Of a stretch of DNA of 34,388 nucleotides, positions 17,008-25,786 are shown one piece after another. The number at the start of each line of letters is the position of its first letter. The stretch's first letter is position 1. Origin of the DNA: Bacteroidetes bacterium ADurb.Bin174 (GTDB lineage: Bacteria > Bacteroidota > Bacteroidia > Bacteroidales > Paludibacteraceae); the NCBI GenBank assembly GCA_002070265.1, contig MWCX01000088.1, positions 1 through 34,388 on the forward strand, read 5' to 3'. The notes beneath the pieces were generated by a model. That model was not told the DNA's origin and made no database searches. It was given only the letters and a program-made list of their open reading frames with translations. Both the position numbers and the translations under genes were made by a program.

Positions 17008-17038
17008 GGCTGTCTCAAAAGTAAAGACAGCCTTTTTT
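17008..17038 (+). terminator. Rho-independent terminator of fba
   Basis: GGCTGTCT (17008 to 17015) pairs with AGACAGCC (17025 to 17032), followed by six T (17033 to 17038). Confidence 0.88.
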
Positions 17039-17150
17039 CTGTCTTCCGCACTTTTTGTTGCAATACCCTGTAACTCTTTGATAATCAAATATTATTTTAG
17101 GGTATTGCAATGCTGAAAACGGGAGAAATTCTTTTTTGCACCTCGATTTT

Positions 17151-17193
17151 AGAGCAAGATTGATTAAGATTTCATCTTGCTCTTTTGTTTTTT
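17151..17193 (+). terminator. Second terminator-like hairpin
   Basis: A 10-bp perfect stem (17151 to 17160 with 17174 to 17183) and a 13-base loop are followed by TTTGTTTTTT. No gene ends just before it, so it may be a relic of a lost gene or element. Confidence 0.5.
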
Positions 17194-17288
17194 AGGACTT
17201 TTCTTTTTAATGTAGTGTCCTAAAAAGTGTATATTCTTATTTTTCAAGAAATTATTAAAAATTAGGATATTAATTTTCATTCAAAGAA

Positions 17289-17319
17289 TTGTTCATTTCA
17301 ATCAGATGATATATATTTG
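17289..17319 (+). promoter_or_regulatory. Promoter of the AraC regulator gene
   Basis: TTG (17289 to 17291), 20 bases, then TATATTTG (17312 to 17319) match the Bacteroides -33/-7 pattern. The ATG at 17348 follows by 28 bases. Confidence 0.6.
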
Positions 17320-17347
17320 TATCATTCTTTCAAAAAAATAATACTAT

Positions 17348-18241
17348 ATGAACGCTCACAACCCCAACCATATCATTCATGAAATTACCCCCTTATCGTA
17401 TAAAGACTGTTTTTACCTTGTAGAAAGACACAAAACGGAATTCACCTATCCTCTTCATTATCACTCTGAATACGAACTTAATTTCGTTGAAAATGCTGCC
17501 GGTGTAAGACGTGTTATCGGTGATTCGGTGGAAATAATCGGGAATTATGATTTAACCCTTATAGCCGGCGAGAAATTAGAACATGTCTGGGAGCAACACC
17601 ACTGCACATCAAAAAATATTCGGGAAATTACCATTCAATTTTCTCCCGATCTGTTCTTGGAAAATTTCTTAAATAAAAACCAGTTCAACAGTATCCGAAA
17701 AATGTTTGAAGTGGCGAAAAAAGGCATTAGTTTCCCTATGGAAGCCATTTTGAAAGTATATTCCATGCTGGACACGTTGGCGTCGGAAAAAGAAGGCTTT
17801 TATGCTGTAATTAAACTACTTACCATTCTTTATGAGCTTTCGCTTTATGATAACATCAAAGTGCTTTCAAGTTCGTCCTTCGCTAACATTGATGAAAGCT
17901 CGGACAGCCGACGAATTTTAAAAATTTACAACTACATTAACACCCATTACAAGAACCCAATACGACTGGAAGAATTGGCAAATCTTGTAGGAATGTCACC
18001 GGTTTCATTCAGTCGTTTTTTCAAACTGCGTGTCAATAAAACCATTTCCGACTATATTATCGATATCCGTCTCGGTCATGCAAGCAGACAATTGATTGAC
18101 ACCACTAATTCCATAGCCGAGATTTGTTATGAGTGTGGATTTAACAATTTATCTAATTTCAACCGGATTTTCAAAAAGAAAAAAGACTGTTCTCCTAAAG
18201 AATTTCGTGAAAATTTCCGAAAGAAGAAATTAATTATTTAA
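17348..18241 (+). CDS. AraC-family transcriptional regulator of the mannan locus
   Basis: 297 residues in two parts. The N-terminal part is a cupin-like sensor (about 20 to 115) with the LHYHSEYELNFVE start and LIAGEKLEHVW turn typical of sugar-sensing AraC members. The C-terminal part is a double helix-turn-helix DNA-binding domain (about 190 to 293) with IRLEELANLVGMSPVSFSR and the second-helix signature IAEICYECGFNNLSNFNRIF, ending SPKEFRENFR. It is cytosolic and lacks membrane or response-regulator modules. It is the first gene of the plus-strand cluster, and its position suggests control of the downstream mannan genes in response to a sugar. Hybrid two-component or SusR-type regulators are more usual for such loci, so an AraC type is notable but not unique. 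The link is inferred from context only. Confidence 0.88.
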   Translation: MNAHNPNHIIHEITPLSYKDCFYLVERHKTEFTYPLHYHSEYELNFVENAAGVRRVIGDSVEIIGNYDLTLIAGEKLEHVWEQHHCTSKNIREITIQFSPDLFLENFLNKNQFNSIRKMFEVAKKGISFPMEAILKVYSMLDTLASEKEGFYAVIKLLTILYELSLYDNIKVLSSSSFANIDESSDSRRILKIYNYINTHYKNPIRLEELANLVGMSPVSFSRFFKLRVNKTISDYIIDIRLGHASRQLIDTTNSIAEICYECGFNNLSNFNRIFKKKKDCSPKEFRENFRKKKLII

Positions 18242-18351
18242 CAGGTAAGCTAAAATAGTATTATCTTTTGATAAATAACGCAAAATTAAAATCTCCCTTT
18301 TTAATTTAATTTGCATTTCTGAAGTCTAACCATAAAAAAGACACCATAAAA

Positions 18352-19329
18352 ATGCGTTTATTTTACATTCTGTTAAGCGTTATATTCGGTTGTACAACCT
18401 GCAACGACAATAACTTACCTCCCCAAAATAAATCTGTTGTAGAACTCAATGGTCAGCTTTCCGTTCAGGGTACTCATTTAATCAATACTCAAGGCGATAC
18501 GGTAATGCTCAAAGGCGTCAGTTACGGCTGGCACAATTGGTGGCGCCGATTCTACAACGACACATCCGTTACCACATTTTCCACCGACTGGCATTGCAGT
18601 GTAGTACGTGCTGCCATGGGCATAGAGCCGGATAATGCTTATCTAAAAAATCCTGATTTTGCCATCAAATGTGTAACAAAAATTGTTGATTCTGCTATTA
18701 AAAACGGTATTTACGTGATTATCGACTGGCACAGTCATCACATCAAAACACAGGAAGCCGTTGCATTTTTTGAAAAAATGGCAAGCAAATACAATGCTTA
18801 TCCGAACATTATCTACGAAATCTTCAATGAACCGGAAGGGGATGTTTACACCTGGCAACAGGTCAAAGAGTATTCCGAAACGGTAATTAAAGCCATCCGC
18901 ACCATCGACACCAAAAATCTGATCCTGGTCGGTTCCCCACATTGGGATCAGGATATTCACATCGCTGCCGACAATCCGATAACAGGCTACGACAATATTA
19001 TGTACACATTACATTTTTATGCAGCCACTCACAAACAAAACCTCCGCGACAAAGCTGACTACGCCTTGAACAAAGGTCTTCCGCTGTTTGTGTCGGAATG
19101 TGCCGGAATGGAAGCTACGGGAAATGGTCCTATCAATTACGTAGAATGGCAAAACTGGCAGAATTGGATGGAAAAATATTCCATTAGTTGGGTAGCCTGG
19201 TCAATATCCGACAAGGACGAAACTTGTTCGATGCTTCATAAAACTGCATCATCAGGGGGAATATGGACTGACAAAGACCTGAAAGAATGGGGAAAAATCA
19301 TAAAAACCGAATTATCAAAAACGAAATAA
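18352..19329 (+). CDS. GH5 endo-beta-1,4-glucanase-like lipoprotein
   Basis: 325 residues with a short signal peptide and Cys14 (VIFGC) as probable lipidation site, so likely on the outer membrane. The GH5 fold is clear: VMLKGVSYGW, then the acid/base Glu160 in IIYEIFNEP and the nucleophile Glu249 in LFVSECAG. The stretch HFYAATHKQNLRDKADYAL is typical of subfamily GH5_2, whose characterised members are mainly endo-1,4-glucanases. In this mannan locus the enzyme may cut glucosyl-containing backbones such as glucomannan. The nucleophile is followed by CAGMEATGNGP rather than the commoner TEWG/TEYG context. Direct mannanase activity remains possible. The gap before it (110 bases) has no clear promoter box, so it may be read from the regulator's promoter. 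Confidence 0.82.
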   Translation: MRLFYILLSVIFGCTTCNDNNLPPQNKSVVELNGQLSVQGTHLINTQGDTVMLKGVSYGWHNWWRRFYNDTSVTTFSTDWHCSVVRAAMGIEPDNAYLKNPDFAIKCVTKIVDSAIKNGIYVIIDWHSHHIKTQEAVAFFEKMASKYNAYPNIIYEIFNEPEGDVYTWQQVKEYSETVIKAIRTIDTKNLILVGSPHWDQDIHIAADNPITGYDNIMYTLHFYAATHKQNLRDKADYALNKGLPLFVSECAGMEATGNGPINYVEWQNWQNWMEKYSISWVAWSISDKDETCSMLHKTASSGGIWTDKDLKEWGKIIKTELSKTK

Positions 19330-19398
19330 AAATACATTTATCGCAATTATTCTTAATCCTTATTTTCGGTTTCACCGTAGGGAATTAACAAATGATGT

Positions 19399-19412
19399 TG
19401 GGTGTGGGGTGC
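19399..19412. repeat. Two-unit heptanucleotide relic
   Basis: The units tgggtgt and ggggtgc match the G-rich unit type of the array at 6789. It lies in the gap before susC. Two units could be chance. Confidence 0.4.
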
Positions 19413-19471
19413 ATGTTGATACAAATTCAACCATTACGATAAAAAAGTATTAGCAAAAGATAAAATTATAC

Positions 19472-19502
19472 TTGAATTACCTAATTTGATATTTTATTTT
19501 TG
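19472..19502 (+). promoter_or_regulatory. Probable promoter of the susC-led operon
   Basis: TTG (19472 to 19474) and TATTTTTG (19495 to 19502) are separated by 20 bases, 47 bases before the susC ATG. No terminator is seen between the GH5 gene and this box. Confidence 0.55.
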
Positions 19503-19549
19503 CAACATATTAACTTTATTAATTCAATAATACAAAAAAAAAGAATTTT

Positions 19550-22500
19550 ATGAAGAACATTTTTATGTTATTTATGGCTCTTATCATGAGCTTGCCTATT
19601 ATGGCTCAACAACACAGGGTTACTGGAGTTGTTGTAGATCAGAAAGACGGATCTGCCATAATTGGTGCAAATGTTACGGAAAAAGGGACCAAGAACGGAA
19701 CAGTTGCTGACGTGAATGGTAACTTCACCATTGATGTTACTTCAGCGCGTCCTACACTCGTCATAACAAGTGTAGGATACAAAACAGTGGAAGTGGTTGT
19801 AGGCAGCCAATCCTTTGTAAGAGTAACAATGGTAGAAGAAGTTTCGCTTTTGGACGAAGTAGTGGTAGTGGGTTACGGAACCATGAAAAAAAGTGACTTA
19901 TCCGGAGCTTCGGTTTCGGTAAGTGAAGAAAAAATCAAAGGTTCCATCATCACTAACTTAGACCAGGTATTTCAGGGACGTGCAGCCGGTGTTACTTCTG
20001 TAATTACTTCAGGGGCACCCGGTTCGTCAGTGTCTATACGTGTCCGTGGTCAATCAACCATTAACGCAAATGCCGAACCGCTTTATGTTATTGACGGTGT
20101 AATTGTTCAAGGTGGCGGTAACAGTGGTGCTTCATTCGGATTAGGTGATGCTCTTGGAAACGGAAGTACATCTACCATTTCACCCCTTTCCACCATCAGT
20201 CCGTCCGACATTGTGTCTATGGAAATCTTAAAAGATGCCTCCGCAACTGCTATTTATGGAGCACAAGGTTCCAACGGGGTTGTCTTAATCACTACAAAAC
20301 GTGGTAAAGCCGGAGAAGCCAAATTCTCCTACGAAGGCATGACCGGTTGGCAACGTCAAGCATCAAGGATAGACATGATGAATTTAAGAGAATTTGCCGA
20401 ATTCAGCAATTCTGTATCTGCCGAAAGTAATTCAAGAGATATCCATCCCGAGTTTCAAGATCCGAGCCTTTTGGGCATTGGAACCAATTGGCAAAATGCT
20501 GTATTCAGGATTGCACCTACGCAACAACATCAGTTATCTGCTCAGGGAGGAACTGAAAATGTAAAATATTACGTTTCCGGAACCTACCTAAATCAGTTGG
20601 GTACTATTATCGGAACAAAATTTAACCGATATTCTTTCAGAGCCAATTTAGATGCTCAATTAAAAAAATGGCTCAAATTAGGAGTTAACACCATGTTTTC
20701 CATAACTGATGAAAGAATTGGATTGGCAGACAGCGACCAAGGTATCGTTAAATATTCACTCTTAACCCCTCCCGATATACCTATCTACAACTTAGACGGG
20801 ACGTATGCCAGTGTAATTCGTGAAGGTTATACACGCGTCAACCCCATTGCAATGGCATTGGACGAAGATATTTTACTGGGAAGAAAAAAACTGACCGGAA
20901 GTATCTTTGCTGATATAAATCCCTACAAACCACTCGTTTGGCATACAGAATTAGGTTACGACATCGGTTCTTCACGCGGAGAACGATTCCTGCCTGCAGT
21001 AACATACGGAAACTGGAGTCGTGACAAAAACATGAGTTCAATCCAAAGAAATGATAACTTTTTCTGGCAGTTGAAAAACTACCTGACCTTTACCGGTAAA
21101 ATAGGCGATATGCACCACTACACCGCTATGTTGGGACAAGAACTTTGGGAATCGAAATGGGAGTATCAAAGCGTATCTTCCACCGGATTGCCTTCAAACG
21201 ACATTCACAATCCAAATTTGGGTACCGACCCGAAAATCAATGCCGGTTTCGGAAGCGGAGCAATGGCTTCATTCTTCGGAAGAGCTACATACAATTACGG
21301 CGACAGATACATGGGAACTTATACGTATCGTTACGACGGTTCATCCAACTTTGGTCCGAAAAACAGATGGGCAGGATTCCATTCATTCGCTGCCTCATGG
21401 CGATTCAGCAACGAAAAATTCTTCGAACCTCTCTCTCCCGTTATCAGCAATGGAAAGCTTCGTTTAGGATGGGGACAAACCGGTAACTCCAATATCGGAG
21501 GATACGCCTGGGGTGCAGCCATTTCAAAAATGAATTCAGGTTTAGGACTCGGATATCGTCAAAGTAATCTTGCCAATCCTTACATCAAATGGGAAACACA
21601 GGAACAGTGGAATGCTGGTTTGGATTTGAACTTCTTCAAAGACAGGATTTCGTTGGTAGTTGACGTTTATGACAAAACATCAGGCGATATGTTGATGCTT
21701 TTGCAACTACCTTCTTACATGGGTACACGCGGTAACGTTTCATCAGCATTGACATCTCCGAGAGGAAATTATGGAACCATCAATAACAAAGGGTTGGAAT
21801 TCACTATCAACACCCGAAATTTTGTCGGTGATTTTGAATGGGATACCGAATTCCAAATGTCATTTAACAAGAATATGCTGGTTGCACTGGACGGAACTGA
21901 TGCCGCACAAATTGAAGGATACGGACAATGGAGCGACGTAGTTACCCTCTCCAAAATTGGTGAGCCACTTTACAGCTTCTACGGTTATCAGGTTGAAGGT
22001 ATTTACCAAAATCTGGAGGACTTGCAAAATTCTCCGAAAGCTGAAAAATATCCTGCAAACGGCGTGTTCAATCGTTGGAACACAGTTTGGCCGGGCGACA
22101 TTAAATTCAAAGATTTAAGCGGACCTGAAGGTAAACCGGATGGAATTATTGATACGTACGACCGTACCTACATTGGCTCTCCAATGCCTAAATTTACCTA
22201 CGGTATGACCAATACATTCCGTTATAAAAATATGGACTTGACTATATTTATCAATGGAACTTACGGTAATAAAATTTTCAACTACATGGGAATGGAACTT
22301 TCGGGTATGACCAGCACCTGGAACAATCAATTAAAAATTGTTACCGATCGTGCACGCATGGAACCAATTGACCCGAACAAAGTATATCCGATTACCGATT
22401 CAGGCAACAACACCATTTGGAACTGGTTTGACGACGTTACCAACGTTCGCGTAAAGAATCCGAATGCAAAAATTCCGCGTGCTATGTACAATGACCCGAA

Positions 22501-22783
22501 CGATAACAACCGCATCAGCGACAGATACATTGAAGACGGCTCATACCTCCGTATCAAAAACATCACGTTCGGCTACAATCTACCTCGTACATTAATTAAA
22601 AAAGCCGCATTAGAAAATGTACGCGTTTATGTAAACATCCAAAACCTGTATACATTCACCAAGTACAGCGGATATGATCCTGAAGTGGGCGCCAGCACAG
22701 CCAGTGCTAATGTTTATGGATTGGACAATGGACGTTATCCATCGCCACAAACTTATTCCTTTGGGATTAATCTTTCATTCTAA
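19550..22783 (+). CDS. susC: SusC-like TonB-dependent outer-membrane transporter
   Basis: 1077 residues. Signal peptide to about residue 20 (SLPIMAQQ), then a carboxypeptidase-regulatory-like domain (about 22 to 100; GVVVDQKDGSAIIGANV), TonB box region LDEVVVVGYG, plug domain with LYVIDGVIV and the family motif ATAIYGAQGSNGVVLITTKRG, and a long beta-barrel ending in the aromatic terminal strand TYSFGINLSF. It forms the outer-membrane channel that, with the SusD lid, takes up oligosaccharides driven by TonB-ExbBD. No N-terminal STN (anti-sigma signalling) domain is present, in keeping with control by the AraC regulator. It sits 22 bases before susD. The substrate is inferred from context to be manno- or glucomanno-oligosaccharides. 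Confidence 0.95.
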   Translation: MKNIFMLFMALIMSLPIMAQQHRVTGVVVDQKDGSAIIGANVTEKGTKNGTVADVNGNFTIDVTSARPTLVITSVGYKTVEVVVGSQSFVRVTMVEEVSLLDEVVVVGYGTMKKSDLSGASVSVSEEKIKGSIITNLDQVFQGRAAGVTSVITSGAPGSSVSIRVRGQSTINANAEPLYVIDGVIVQGGGNSGASFGLGDALGNGSTSTISPLSTISPSDIVSMEILKDASATAIYGAQGSNGVVLITTKRGKAGEAKFSYEGMTGWQRQASRIDMMNLREFAEFSNSVSAESNSRDIHPEFQDPSLLGIGTNWQNAVFRIAPTQQHQLSAQGGTENVKYYVSGTYLNQLGTIIGTKFNRYSFRANLDAQLKKWLKLGVNTMFSITDERIGLADSDQGIVKYSLLTPPDIPIYNLDGTYASVIREGYTRVNPIAMALDEDILLGRKKLTGSIFADINPYKPLVWHTELGYDIGSSRGERFLPAVTYGNWSRDKNMSSIQRNDNFFWQLKNYLTFTGKIGDMHHYTAMLGQELWESKWEYQSVSSTGLPSNDIHNPNLGTDPKINAGFGSGAMASFFGRATYNYGDRYMGTYTYRYDGSSNFGPKNRWAGFHSFAASWRFSNEKFFEPLSPVISNGKLRLGWGQTGNSNIGGYAWGAAISKMNSGLGLGYRQSNLANPYIKWETQEQWNAGLDLNFFKDRISLVVDVYDKTSGDMLMLLQLPSYMGTRGNVSSALTSPRGNYGTINNKGLEFTINTRNFVGDFEWDTEFQMSFNKNMLVALDGTDAAQIEGYGQWSDVVTLSKIGEPLYSFYGYQVEGIYQNLEDLQNSPKAEKYPANGVFNRWNTVWPGDIKFKDLSGPEGKPDGIIDTYDRTYIGSPMPKFTYGMTNTFRYKNMDLTIFINGTYGNKIFNYMGMELSGMTSTWNNQLKIVTDRARMEPIDPNKVYPITDSGNNTIWNWFDDVTNVRVKNPNAKIPRAMYNDPNDNNRISDRYIEDGSYLRIKNITFGYNLPRTLIKKAALENVRVYVNIQNLYTFTKYSGYDPEVGASTASANVYGLDNGRYPSPQTYSFGINLSF

Positions 22784-22805
22784 CTAATAAAAATAAAACA
22801 CTCTT

Positions 22806-24491
22806 ATGAAAAGATTTAATATACTAAAAAGCCTGATTATAGTTCTATTTGTAACGGTTGGAGCTACTTCTTGCGAAGATTTCCTAACCCGACCGACAAT
22901 AGACAATTATACGGTGGATAGTTTCTATCAAACAGACGCACAGTGTTTTCAGGCAATCAATCCTGTGTATAATTCGCCGTGGTACGATTTTCAACGTGGT
23001 TTTTTCAAAATAGGTGAAGTTTTATCGGGTAATTATCATTGGAGACAATCTCCTTACCTAACTTTCACCATCAACTCCACGGATGCTGACTTGGTAAATA
23101 TGTCCGCTTCATTATGGTCGGTAAATGCATATTGTAACGGAATTATCGAAAACATTGACATGAAGTCGGGCAAAGATGTAACTCTTGCTACAAAAAACAC
23201 AGTAAAAGGCGAGGCTTTGGTGTGGAAAGCAATGGCATATTTCTACCTGGTACGCATTTTCGGTGCAGTACCTATCATACACAATAATTCAGCCGAAATA
23301 GCCGCAAAAAATTACAATCAAGTATTCAAAGCTACTATTCCGAATGTTTATGATTACATCATCATGACGTTGGATAAAGCTATAGAATGGCTTCCGGAAC
23401 AAAACCAACCCGGCAGAATTGACAAATACACTGCTTATGGTTTATTGGCAAAAGTTTATCTGACAAAATCGGGCTATGGAATGTCAGGCTCAAGAAACAC
23501 AGAAGACTTGGCTAAAGCCGCTGAATATGCTAAAAAAGTAATTGACGAAAGCGGACGCACATTGATGCCGGTTTATTCGGATATTTTCCGTTTGAAAAAC
23601 AATTTCAGTCAGGAAAGTTTACTGGCATGGCACTGGGTTGTTTCCAACAAATGGACATCTCAAAATACGTTGCAATCAGACCTCGGTATCAATGGTATAG
23701 ATGAATACGGGGCAACTTGGGGCGGATGGAACGGACCATCAGTTGATTTGCAGGACGCTTTTGGCGAAAACGCATTGAGCCTGACAAGAAACAACGTGGA
23801 TGACCGCCGTAAAGCTACTATGATGATGTATGGCGATAAATACGAATATTTCTGGGTGGACAAGGGCGGTTTAGATTACAATGAATTTGCTATCAACAGA
23901 GCTGAATATGAAAGCGCCGTTGGTGCAAACGAAGTGAAACACATCGTAGGAAACAATAACGACCATATTATTGGTACAGGAACAAGCATGGACCGTATGG
24001 CAACCAGTTTGAGTACTCATATTTTAAGACTTGCCGATGTGTACCTGATTTATGCCGAAGCTATACTTGGAAACAATGCCACTACTTCCGATCCATCGGC
24101 TTTGAAGGCATTTAATGACGTACGCGGACGTTCGGTGCAGAGTCATACTCCTAAAACTTCTCTTACCTGGAGTGATATTTGGAAAGAACGCAGACTGGAA
24201 TTGGCTTGTGAAGGTGATCGCTGGTACGATTATGTACGCTGGCACTACTATGAACCTGCAGAAGCCATTGCTGAACTTAAAGGTCAGAGAAGAAACGGTT
24301 ATTATGGATTGGGCGAATATTACAAAACCGGAATTTTGAATCCGGCAATAACAACTTACAACACATCCGCTCCGGCTCCTAACATCCAGGATAAAGATTT
24401 CGCATTGCCATTCCCGGATACCGACCTGACCATGAATCCTAATTTGCTAAAAGATCCTGTTGAATTCGATTTGACAACCATTCATTATTAA
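22806..24491 (+). CDS. susD: SusD-like glycan-binding outer-membrane lipoprotein
   Basis: 561 residues, lipoprotein signal with Cys23 (VGATSCEDFL). The RagB/SusD fold is shown by the TPR-like helix segment GEALVWKAMAYFYLVRIFG, ADVYLIYAEAILGN in the later helices, and the C-terminal WKERRLELACEGDRWYDYVR signature. As the hinged lid over the SusC channel, it captures oligosaccharides at the cell surface. It is tightly spaced between susC (22 bases) and the SusE-position gene (21 bases), so one transcript is expected. The many Trp and Tyr residues (for example WTSQNTL, GATWGGWNG) could line the sugar-binding site. Confidence 0.95.
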   Translation: MKRFNILKSLIIVLFVTVGATSCEDFLTRPTIDNYTVDSFYQTDAQCFQAINPVYNSPWYDFQRGFFKIGEVLSGNYHWRQSPYLTFTINSTDADLVNMSASLWSVNAYCNGIIENIDMKSGKDVTLATKNTVKGEALVWKAMAYFYLVRIFGAVPIIHNNSAEIAAKNYNQVFKATIPNVYDYIIMTLDKAIEWLPEQNQPGRIDKYTAYGLLAKVYLTKSGYGMSGSRNTEDLAKAAEYAKKVIDESGRTLMPVYSDIFRLKNNFSQESLLAWHWVVSNKWTSQNTLQSDLGINGIDEYGATWGGWNGPSVDLQDAFGENALSLTRNNVDDRRKATMMMYGDKYEYFWVDKGGLDYNEFAINRAEYESAVGANEVKHIVGNNNDHIIGTGTSMDRMATSLSTHILRLADVYLIYAEAILGNNATTSDPSALKAFNDVRGRSVQSHTPKTSLTWSDIWKERRLELACEGDRWYDYVRWHYYEPAEAIAELKGQRRNGYYGLGEYYKTGILNPAITTYNTSAPAPNIQDKDFALPFPDTDLTMNPNLLKDPVEFDLTTIHY

Positions 24492-24512
24492 ACTTTTAAG
24501 GAATCAATCAAT

Positions 24513-25754
24513 ATGAAAAACGAACTAAATACTACAAAATTAATTCAGTTATTATTTATTGCATTAATATCTGTTTTCTCATTTACAGCTTGCGATGATA
24601 ATCCTGATAAATATGAGATGACCGACGGAATTCCTGAAGTGTATTATGTACGAGTTCCGTCACCCGCATCTGCCGATTCGCTACTTGTTCAGGCTTTCAT
24701 GAACAATACCATCTGCTTGGTAGGTAAAAATTTGCGAAGTATCAAAGAGCTTTGGTTTAACGACCAAAAGGCTATTCTTAATTCCAGTTTTATTACCGAT
24801 AAAACGTTATTGGTAACCGTACCGAAAACTATTCCGGTAATAGTAACCAATAAAATTTACATGATTACCAAAAACAATGACACTATTCCGTATAACTTTG
24901 CCGTACAAGTTCCGGAGCCTTATGTGGCAAGCATATCTTGCGAATATGCTCATGACGGCGATGTGGTTACACTGTATGGTGACTATTTCATCAACGATGC
25001 TAATGTTCCTTTGACTATTTCTATGGCAGGAAACATTCCTGTTACGGAAATTCTTTCAATAGAAAAAACTCAAGTGAAATTCAAAGTTCCGGCAGGCTCC
25101 CAAAAAGGCTATCTGACTGTAAAATCCATTTACGGAATTGGACGTTCGCACTTCCAATTCAGAGATGACCGGGGAATGATTCTGGACTGGGATGTATTAA
25201 AAGCAAACGGTGGCTGGCGTGCCGGAAAAATTAAAAATACAAATCCGACCGGCATCAGCGGAAACTATGTTTATTTTACAGGATCCATTAGTGGCGAGGC
25301 TTCCAAAGATTGGGATGAAGATAATTTCTCATTCAATCTCTGGGGTTCGGCAAGCGGACGTCCGGAAGGCGATTTGTTCACTACCGCTCCTTCTGCTTCG
25401 CAAATTAAATTTGAAATCAATGTTACACAAGCATGGTCATCGTTGGCTTTACAAATGATTTTTACACCTTGGGCTACACAAGGCACCAACGGCTATATTG
25501 CCGACAAGAAAACTCCGAGAGGACTCTGGAGACCTTGGCAAGGATTAGCAAAAGGATACACCACCGACGGCTGGGTAACCGTAGCATTGCCACTTACCGA
25601 TTTTAAATACTATCACGACGGTTCTGTTGGTGAAATGGCCGGTCCGGGTAATTACGGCGGATTGACTTTCTTTGTTTACCATGGCGGAATAGCGGGAACT
25701 TCATGTGAGCCGTACATTTGCATTGATAACATTCGGGTAGTTCCTATAGAATAA
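24513..25754 (+). CDS. SusE-position surface glycan-binding lipoprotein (IPT plus C-terminal binding domain)
   Basis: 413 residues. Signal peptide with lipobox FTAC (Cys27). Two IPT/TIG-like Ig modules can be followed: about 45 to 130 (NTICLVGKNLRSIKELWFND) and about 135 to 220 (HDGDVVTLYGDYFINDANVP). A C-terminal beta-sandwich (about 225 to 413) is rich in Trp and Gly (GWRAGKI, WDEDNFSFNLWGSASG, GLWRPWQGLAKGY) and ends CIDNIRVVPIE. This matches the SGBP-B architecture known from xyloglucan loci, where the C-terminal domain holds the glycan. Here the ligand is presumably mannan or glucomannan. It is anchored at the cell surface and is the third gene of the susC operon. Confidence 0.88.
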   Translation: MKNELNTTKLIQLLFIALISVFSFTACDDNPDKYEMTDGIPEVYYVRVPSPASADSLLVQAFMNNTICLVGKNLRSIKELWFNDQKAILNSSFITDKTLLVTVPKTIPVIVTNKIYMITKNNDTIPYNFAVQVPEPYVASISCEYAHDGDVVTLYGDYFINDANVPLTISMAGNIPVTEILSIEKTQVKFKVPAGSQKGYLTVKSIYGIGRSHFQFRDDRGMILDWDVLKANGGWRAGKIKNTNPTGISGNYVYFTGSISGEASKDWDEDNFSFNLWGSASGRPEGDLFTTAPSASQIKFEINVTQAWSSLALQMIFTPWATQGTNGYIADKKTPRGLWRPWQGLAKGYTTDGWVTVALPLTDFKYYHDGSVGEMAGPGNYGGLTFFVYHGGIAGTSCEPYICIDNIRVVPIE

Positions 25755-25786
25755 TACTTAACTTAAATTTTATAAACTAAATAAAT

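Larger units (their letters stand above)
16948..17288. other. Intergenic stack of repeats and inverted repeats between fba and the AraC regulator
   Basis: No gene is supported. In order the gap holds: four degenerate heptamers cgaagaa, cgaagaa, cgaaaaa, ctaagaa (16954 to 16981); the fba terminator; a perfect 12-bp inverted repeat TTGCAATACCCT (17058 to 17069) with 17099 to 17110; a 10-bp hairpin AGAGCAAGAT (17151 to 17160) with 17174 to 17183, followed by T-rich sequence; and a 10-bp inverted repeat TTTTTAGGAC (17189 to 17198) with 17217 to 17226. Confidence 0.7.

Noticed and set aside
17008-17226. Intact insertion sequence between fba and the AraC gene
   Set aside because: There are inverted repeats but no transposase coding sequence and no flanking target duplication; at most a scar.
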